Shown here one piece after another: positions 59,794 through 64,000 of a DNA stretch of 64,000 nt. Both the position numbers and the translations under genes were made by a program. The first letter of the stretch is position 1, and each line of letters opens with the position of its first letter. The stretch is from QHXW01 sp963847515 (lineage in GTDB: Bacteria; Acidobacteriota; Terriglobia; Bryobacterales; Bryobacteraceae): the NCBI GenBank assembly GCA_963847515.1, contig CAWKAA010000007.1:1984001-2048000 (forward strand), given 5' to 3'. The notes under the pieces were generated by a model. That model made no database searches. It had not been told where the DNA came from and saw only the letters and a program-made list of their open reading frames with translations.

Positions 59794-61294
59794 CTAGTGT
59801 TTACCTGTGCCCGCTTGAGCCAACGCCGACGCCAGACGCCGGTATTCGCTGTCGGACTGGATCGAGTCCAGTGCCTTCGCCAGCGCCGCGCGCACCTGGG
59901 GATCGCCGGCGTATGCTCCTGCTGCCTCTGTCAGAAACCTTGGCCTTCAGTTCGTCCGAGGATATTTTTCCGGCCGATTCAATCGCACGGAGGACAGCGG
60001 CGCTCGCCAAACCGGGCTGCTTGAGCAGTTCCGACAACACCCGCGCGCGCTCTTCATCCGATCCGATGCTGTCCAACGCCCTGAAATATGAAGCGGTCTG
60101 CTGCACCGAGGTGGGAAACGCTGCCAGCACCGCAGCCTTCTCCTCATCAGAGCCGATAGACTCCGCACACCGGGCGGCCTCAGTGATCGTCGCTTCGCCC
60201 AGTCCAGGCCGTTTCAGCAGCGCCCGCAGTACTTTGCCACGCTGTTCGTCCGAGCCGATCCGGCCCGCGACATTGAAAAACTCCTTGCGTACGGTTTCTG
60301 CCTCCACGTAATGACCCGCAGCATCGAGCAGCACGGCGCCCTTTTCTTCATCGGAACCGATAGCCGCGGCTGAACGCAGTGCTTCGGTCAGTACCTCAAC
60401 ATCGCCCCCAGCCTTACTGAGCACCACCGAAAGGGTGTGATGCCGTTCTTCGTCCGACCCGATGGAATTTGCGCTGCTCACAATAGCCCGCTCCACTTCC
60501 CGGATGCCCTTGTCATGCTCCGCAACGTCCACCAGCACTCTGGCCTTTTCTTCGTCAGAGCCGATGCGGCTCGCCGACTTAGCCGCCAACCGGAGGGTTT
60601 CGCGGCTGCCGGCGTCCCGTTTCACCAGTTCCGAAAGCACCCGGCCGTGCTCTTCATCCGAGCCGATCGTACCTGCGGCCTGAAAAAGAGATTCGCGCAA
60701 ATTGTCTTTCAGAAAATAGGGCGCCAGTTCGACCAGCAAATCGCCCTTCTCTTCGTCCGATCCGATTTTCCGTGCCTGAAGCAGGGTGCTGTCCACCTGT
60801 TCAGCGTTCAAATTCCCCCGCCGGATCAATTCCTCGATATAGATGCGCTTGGCGCCGTCATCCTGGATCCTGGTGATTTCCGATAGCGCTGCCGCCACTC
60901 CGCTCTGCTTCAGAATCCGCTGGATCCTCGGTCCCGCGCCGAGGCCCGTATGCCGGATCACCTCGGGCATGACTCCCATCAGCCATGCCTGGCCTTGATT
61001 ATCGAGCGGCGTGGCATGGCCGTGGTCATAATATGACCGGGAAAGGCGGCCCGATGAATCGGCGGTTATTTCGTACCGTCTGCCCGCAAATACCAGGAAG
61101 CGATTCTCTTCGACCTGGAAATATCCACCGGGCGTGAGACTCTTCACATCCCGGTCGTCATCGCTGAACTCGACGGCGCCACGAACGTTGATTTCCAGCC
61201 GGCGGGTGCCCTCAGTCCAGCAGTACTGCGAGTATTCCGATGCTGCAAGGGCCAACGCTTGAATGGCAAACAACAGAGAAATTCGGGTCCTCAT
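59794..61294 (-). CDS. Exported IGSDEE-repeat protein (frameshift near the end)
   Basis: About 500 residues from ATG 61294 (MRTRISLLFAIQALALAASE), 10 bases after GGAGG. A beta-rich domain (about 20-110, TRRLEINVRGAVEFSDDDRD, NRFLVFAGRRYEITADSSGR) precedes ten tandem helical units of 34-38 residues, each opening with IGSDEE or a variant (ARKIGSDEEKGDLLVELA, AASRIGSDEE-like, NSIGSDEERHHTLSVVL, GRIGSDEQRGKVLRALL, ESIGSDEEKAAVLAA, GKISSDELKAKV). The layout recalls the SDYE-type repeats found in bacterial M56 sensor proteins. Near 59935 an extra base shifts the frame; corrected, it continues LTEAAGAYAGDPQVRAALAK and ALDSIQSDSEYRRLASALAQ to TAG 59794. Function unknown. Confidence 0.8.
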
Positions 61295-61453
61295 GCAAAC
61301 CATTCCTCCTGCACGCCTCTAAATCAGTACGCATTACCCGCGGTTTGGTTCACAAATATGTGCATTTTTCCGCCGAAAAAACCCAGAAGATGTTTTCCCG
61401 CGCCAAAAACCGAGTTAAGCTGTCCTTACAAGTTCCAATACAAAAGGAGGGCT

Positions 61454-62695
61454 GTGAAGACGTCGAAGTTCATCATCTTCGGAGGCGGCATGGTTGCCGG
61501 TTATGCCGCGCGCCAGTTAGCTGAGCTGGGGCTGAAAGCGGGGGATTTGACGATTCTGTCCGCCGACACTTCAATTCCCTACGAACGTCCGCCGTTGTCC
61601 AAAACCTTCCTCGCAGGGAAAGACACGGAAGAGAGCACCCATATCAACTCTGAGGGTTTTTACCGCGATCACGGCATCGACGTGCGTTTGAAAACCGAAG
61701 TCGCCCGTGTGTCGCCCACGGAGAAACGACTCGAGCTTTCTTCCGGTGAGCAAGTCGGATTTGAGAAGTTAATCGTCGCCACCGGCGCCCGTCCACGCGT
61801 GCTGGACGTTCCGGGTTCGGGCCTTGACGGCACTTATTATCTGCGCACTTTAAGAGATTCCGCGCGCATTCGAGATCGTTCTGGAAGCGCGAAACGGGCT
61901 GTGGTGATGGGAGGTGGCTTCATCGCCATGGAAGTTGCTTCCGTGCTCGCGCAGAAAGGCGTAGAGACAGCCATGGTCGTGCGGGAAGACCGCATCTGGA
62001 AGCGATCATTCACGCCGGAAATGTCGGGCTTTTTTGAGGGCTATTACACAGCGCGCGGCGTACAGTTCTTCAAGTCGGCGGACATCACGGAGATCCGGGG
62101 CAGTGGCGCGGTGAGTTCCACCGTGCTATCGAGCGGCCAAACCCTTCTATGTGACATGCTGGTCGCCGGAATCGGCGTCGTGCCTGTAACCGATCCCCTT
62201 GCCAATAGTGGCATCGAGACTGATAACGGCGTGCTGGTGAATGAGTACCTCGAGAGCAGCCGGCCCGATATTTACGCGGCCGGCGACGTGGCTAACTACC
62301 GCGATGTTTTATTCGGTGGACGCAGGCGCGTGGAGCACTGGGACAATGCCGTCTCGCAGGGTCAGCATTGCGCCCGAGTGCTTCTCGGCGAGTCCGCGCC
62401 CTTCCGCCATGTGCCGTACTTCTTTTCCGATGTGTTCGATCTCTCGTACGAATTCTGGGGCGATCCCACGGGCGCCGAAGAAGTGGTTCACCGCGGAGAC
62501 ATGGCAGGCGGAAGCTTCAGCGTTTGGTGGATGCGCGGCCAGCGCCTGGTGGCGGCCTTCGCCATGAGACGCCCCGAGGAAGAACGCGATGTGGCGCCGA
62601 AGTGGATAGAAGCGCGCCAGCGGGTTTCCGCCGCCCGGCTCGCCGACTCGGCAACCCCTGTCGAGGATGCTCCCGAACTGGCGACCTCGGTGTAG
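61454..62695 (+). CDS. NAD(P)H-dependent ferredoxin reductase-like flavoprotein
   Basis: 413 residues from GTG 61454, right behind AAAGGAGG. FAD loop KFIIFGGGMVAGYAARQLAE, then SIPYERPPLSKTFLAGKD (typical of ferredoxin/rubredoxin reductases), ATGARPRVLDVPGS, NAD loop RAVVMGGGFIAMEVASVLAQ, C-terminal FAD GD motif RPDIYAAGDVANYRDVLFGG, and a small reductase C-domain with EFWGDPTGAEEVVHRGDMAG. The enzyme passes electrons from NAD(P)H to a ferredoxin-like partner not encoded nearby. The long upstream open frame has no ribosome site. It diverges from the repeat protein. Confidence 0.9.
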   Translation: MKTSKFIIFGGGMVAGYAARQLAELGLKAGDLTILSADTSIPYERPPLSKTFLAGKDTEESTHINSEGFYRDHGIDVRLKTEVARVSPTEKRLELSSGEQVGFEKLIVATGARPRVLDVPGSGLDGTYYLRTLRDSARIRDRSGSAKRAVVMGGGFIAMEVASVLAQKGVETAMVVREDRIWKRSFTPEMSGFFEGYYTARGVQFFKSADITEIRGSGAVSSTVLSSGQTLLCDMLVAGIGVVPVTDPLANSGIETDNGVLVNEYLESSRPDIYAAGDVANYRDVLFGGRRRVEHWDNAVSQGQHCARVLLGESAPFRHVPYFFSDVFDLSYEFWGDPTGAEEVVHRGDMAGGSFSVWWMRGQRLVAAFAMRRPEEERDVAPKWIEARQRVSAARLADSATPVEDAPELATSV

Positions 62696-62700
62696 ATTTT

Positions 62701-62792
62701 TAGGTGCTAGGTTCTAGGTGCCAGGTTTTAGAAAACACCCGCGCCTTCAAATTGCTAACACCTGGCACCTAACACCTAACACCTAGCACCTC
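62701..62792. repeat. TAGGTGTTAGGTGC-type inverted repeat array
   Basis: The left arm (62701-62730, TAGGTGCTAGGTTCTAGGTG) is the inverse of tandem units in the right arm (62754-62792, CACCTGGCACCTAACACCTA), with a 23-base AT-richer loop. It lies across the truncated end of the phosphoesterase gene. Confidence 0.7.
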
Positions 62793-62993
62793 GCGGTCGC
62801 CGTTGCCTAGGATGAACTGCACCGGAATGTCGAGGTTCAGCAAAAATTCGATGGTTTCACGCGGCATCGGACCCGGAAGCACATCGCCCCCGACCACTAC
62901 GAGATCGACTTCAGCTTGACGAATGTCCTCGAGTACAGCCTCGAGTGCGGGGAGGTTGGCGTGAATATCGTAGAGCGCCGCGACGCGTCTCAC
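62769..62993 (-). pseudogene. Truncated calcineurin-like metallophosphoesterase
   Basis: From GTG 62993 the frame reads VRRVAALYDIHANLPALEAV (metal-binding DIHAN), VDLVVVGGDVLPGPMPRETI (GGD), and VQFILGNGDREV (GNGD), the first three motifs of the YfcE/MPP family. After 70 residues the frame enters the TAGGTGTTAGG repeat, giving LGVRC and a stop. The remaining 100 or so residues, including the metal-binding His motifs, are absent. So the gene was cut by repeat insertion or recombination. Confidence 0.8.
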
Positions 62994-63102
62994 ATCGGGG
63001 CTGCGCTCGTTGAACGGCCTCGCCAATCACACTAATGATGTCACAACCTTTGCCGCTAAAAACACCAGCACACTTAGCGTTGTACCGCTCTAGAATAGAG
63101 AC

Positions 63103-63960
63103 GTGCCCTTTCAGATCCACCGCGCGGAAGCCCGCAGCATTTTGACTCCCACCGGCGGGTTTATCGCGGAGGCCGGATTTACGCATTCGCTTTCGCCGGC
63201 GCGGAATTGCACGTTCGGATGCACCTATTGTTATGTACCGACCATGGGCATCTACGGCGGCCTGAAACCGGCGGACTGGCAGCAATGGGGGCGCTTCACA
63301 ACCTTCAAGTCGAACGCGGCTGTGCTGCTCGAAAAAGCGCTGCGGGCGGATCAGATCATCTACTGCTCGCCGCTGGTCGACCCGTATCAGCCTGCCGAGG
63401 CGGAAGAATGCCTGATGCCGCGACTGCTCGACGCGGTGATCGCGCGCCCGCCGCGTGCGTTCGTCATCCAGACGCGCGGACCGCTCATCCTGCGCGATCT
63501 CGAAAAACTGCAGGCGCTCAGCTCGCTCACCCGGCTGCGCGTCAGTTTTTCGATCACCACCGATAGCGAAGACGTCCGTCGGCTGTACGAGCCGCTTTGC
63601 GCGCCCATTCCGGAACGCATTCGCGTGGTGCGGCGTCTGCGCCAGGCGGGCATTGCGACTTACGCTACACTCGCGCCGCTGTTGCCGTCAAATCCCGAAG
63701 CGCTCATCGACATGGCACTCGATGCCACCGACCGCGATATCGTCGCCGACCCGTTTCACGTGCGCGCGGTAAAGACATCTGGTGCGACCACACGCGACGC
63801 TGCGCGACGCATCAGCGAGAAACGGGCATATATAAGATGGCATGAGCCGGAGTTTCAGCAAGAGATAGTCGAAAGAATGCGGGGTCGGGCCGCGCGCGCC
63901 GGACGCCGGTTTGGAACGGGAGCGCGCGCATTCGGATGGCTGGCGGAGGTGAACCCATGA
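63103..63960 (+). CDS. Radical SAM protein of SplB/Rv2578c-like type
   Basis: 285 residues from GTG 63103. The cluster motif CTFGCTYCYVP (about residue 36) is CxxxCxxC, and the TIM barrel follows: FTTFKSNAAVLLEKALRADQ, YCSPLVDPYQPAEAEECLMP, FVIQTRGPLILRDLEKLQ, VSFSITTDSEDVRRLYEPLC, ATLAPLLPSNPEALIDMALD. The arrangement resembles spore-photoproduct-lyase-like radical SAM proteins of unknown substrate. The TGA overlaps the next start by 4 bases. Confidence 0.88.
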   Translation: MPFQIHRAEARSILTPTGGFIAEAGFTHSLSPARNCTFGCTYCYVPTMGIYGGLKPADWQQWGRFTTFKSNAAVLLEKALRADQIIYCSPLVDPYQPAEAEECLMPRLLDAVIARPPRAFVIQTRGPLILRDLEKLQALSSLTRLRVSFSITTDSEDVRRLYEPLCAPIPERIRVVRRLRQAGIATYATLAPLLPSNPEALIDMALDATDRDIVADPFHVRAVKTSGATTRDAARRISEKRAYIRWHEPEFQQEIVERMRGRAARAGRRFGTGARAFGWLAEVNP

Positions 63961-64000
63961 ACGTGGCCGAGACAAACGCTGTAAAAATCGAAGAGATTCT
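63957..64000 (+). CDS. Start of a further gene, cut by the window end
   Basis: ATG 63957 overlaps the radical SAM stop (ATGA). Only MNVAETNAVKIEEI is visible. Not identifiable. Confidence 0.5.
   Translation, partial: MNVAETNAVKIEEI

Noticed and set aside
59930..59945. Programmed +1 frameshifting in the IGSDEE-repeat gene
   Set aside because: There is no slippery site with a stop codon or internal ribosome-like signal as in prfB; an ordinary one-base insertion is simpler.
61259..61453. 65-residue N-terminal extension of the ferredoxin reductase-like ORF
   Set aside because: Strong ribosome site AAAGGAGG sits before GTG 61454, and the FAD loop starts there; the extension has no leader or fold.
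1..64000. CRISPR array or Cas genes
   Set aside because: No regularly spaced identical direct repeats with unique spacers and no Cas motifs in any frame; the repeats seen are short intergenic families.

Overview
The window reads as a chromosomal piece of an Acidobacterium, most likely a Solibacter/Bryobacter-type member. This is an inference from gene content: a VWFA-related protein of the acidobacterial type (40.1-42.2 kb), a PadR/ADOP-type permease pair (58.0-59.7 kb), a BlaI/M56 pair whose peptidase carries GWxTD and TonB-like domains, many TPR secretory proteins, a Gfo/Idh/MocA oxidoreductase and a TIM-barrel protein with twin-arginine leaders, and intergenic repeats of the CAGGAGTCAGAA, GTAGCGCAGGG and TAGGTGTTAGG kinds. 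There is no rRNA, complete tRNA, CRISPR array or prophage.

Layout. 0-8.3 kb: DUF983 (cut by the window edge), CGNR, DinB, a TPR-redoxin fusion, BON and other secreted proteins, a Gfo/Idh oxidoreductase, a decayed toxin-antitoxin remnant and two thiol-redox genes. 8.4-11.1 kb is an accessory islet: an intact DUF433/DUF5615 toxin-antitoxin pair, then an ISL3-type insertion sequence with exact 8-bp target duplication that splits a small zinc-ribbon protein after its fifth codon, bounded by a tRNA-Asn-like fragment at the end of rsmI. 11.1-15.5 kb (minus): mlaE-mlaF-mlaD, a ChbG/HpnK deacetylase and rsmI. 15.6-29.9 kb: P1 peptidase, a sigma-like protein with a zinc-finger partner, secreted proteins, blaI-M56 with a palindromic operator, a GlcG-like protein, a large ankyrin protein, a di-haem oxidoreductase, a 5'-3' exonuclease and metabolic enzymes. 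29.9-44.9 kb: lon, pheA, ubiX, an HTH regulator with a palindrome, a possible 6S RNA, a SprT-like protease, fabH, a REC-GGDEF cyclase, the VWFA protein and miaA. 45-53.7 kb: a TPR protein, then the lysine/diaminopimelate cluster dapE-asd-lysC-dapB-dapA-dapD. 53.8-64 kb: response regulator, GAF and Ycf48-like proteins, a ~580-nt gene-free repeat-rich stretch that looks like structured RNA, a cytochrome P460-YHS fusion, an ADOP-like permease with an internal deletion and its PadR repressor, a protein made of IGSDEE repeats, a ferredoxin-reductase-like flavoprotein, a truncated phosphoesterase and a radical SAM protein.

Quality caveat. Many otherwise normal genes carry single-base frameshifts. 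They are extremely dense in 47.9-53.1 kb (all six dap-cluster genes, about one per 30-150 bases), cluster again at 36.4-36.65 kb, and occur singly in mlaE, the M56 gene, lon, the Ycf48-like gene, the IGSDEE-repeat gene and the IS-split gene. Reading frame and codon character resume immediately on the other side of each site, so I consider residual consensus error more likely than true gene decay for most, but the sequence alone cannot prove it. Functionally the window combines core metabolism (lysine/peptidoglycan precursor synthesis, phenylalanine, fatty-acid initiation, tRNA and rRNA modification, lipid transport) with the secretory, redox and repressor modules typical of soil Acidobacteria.
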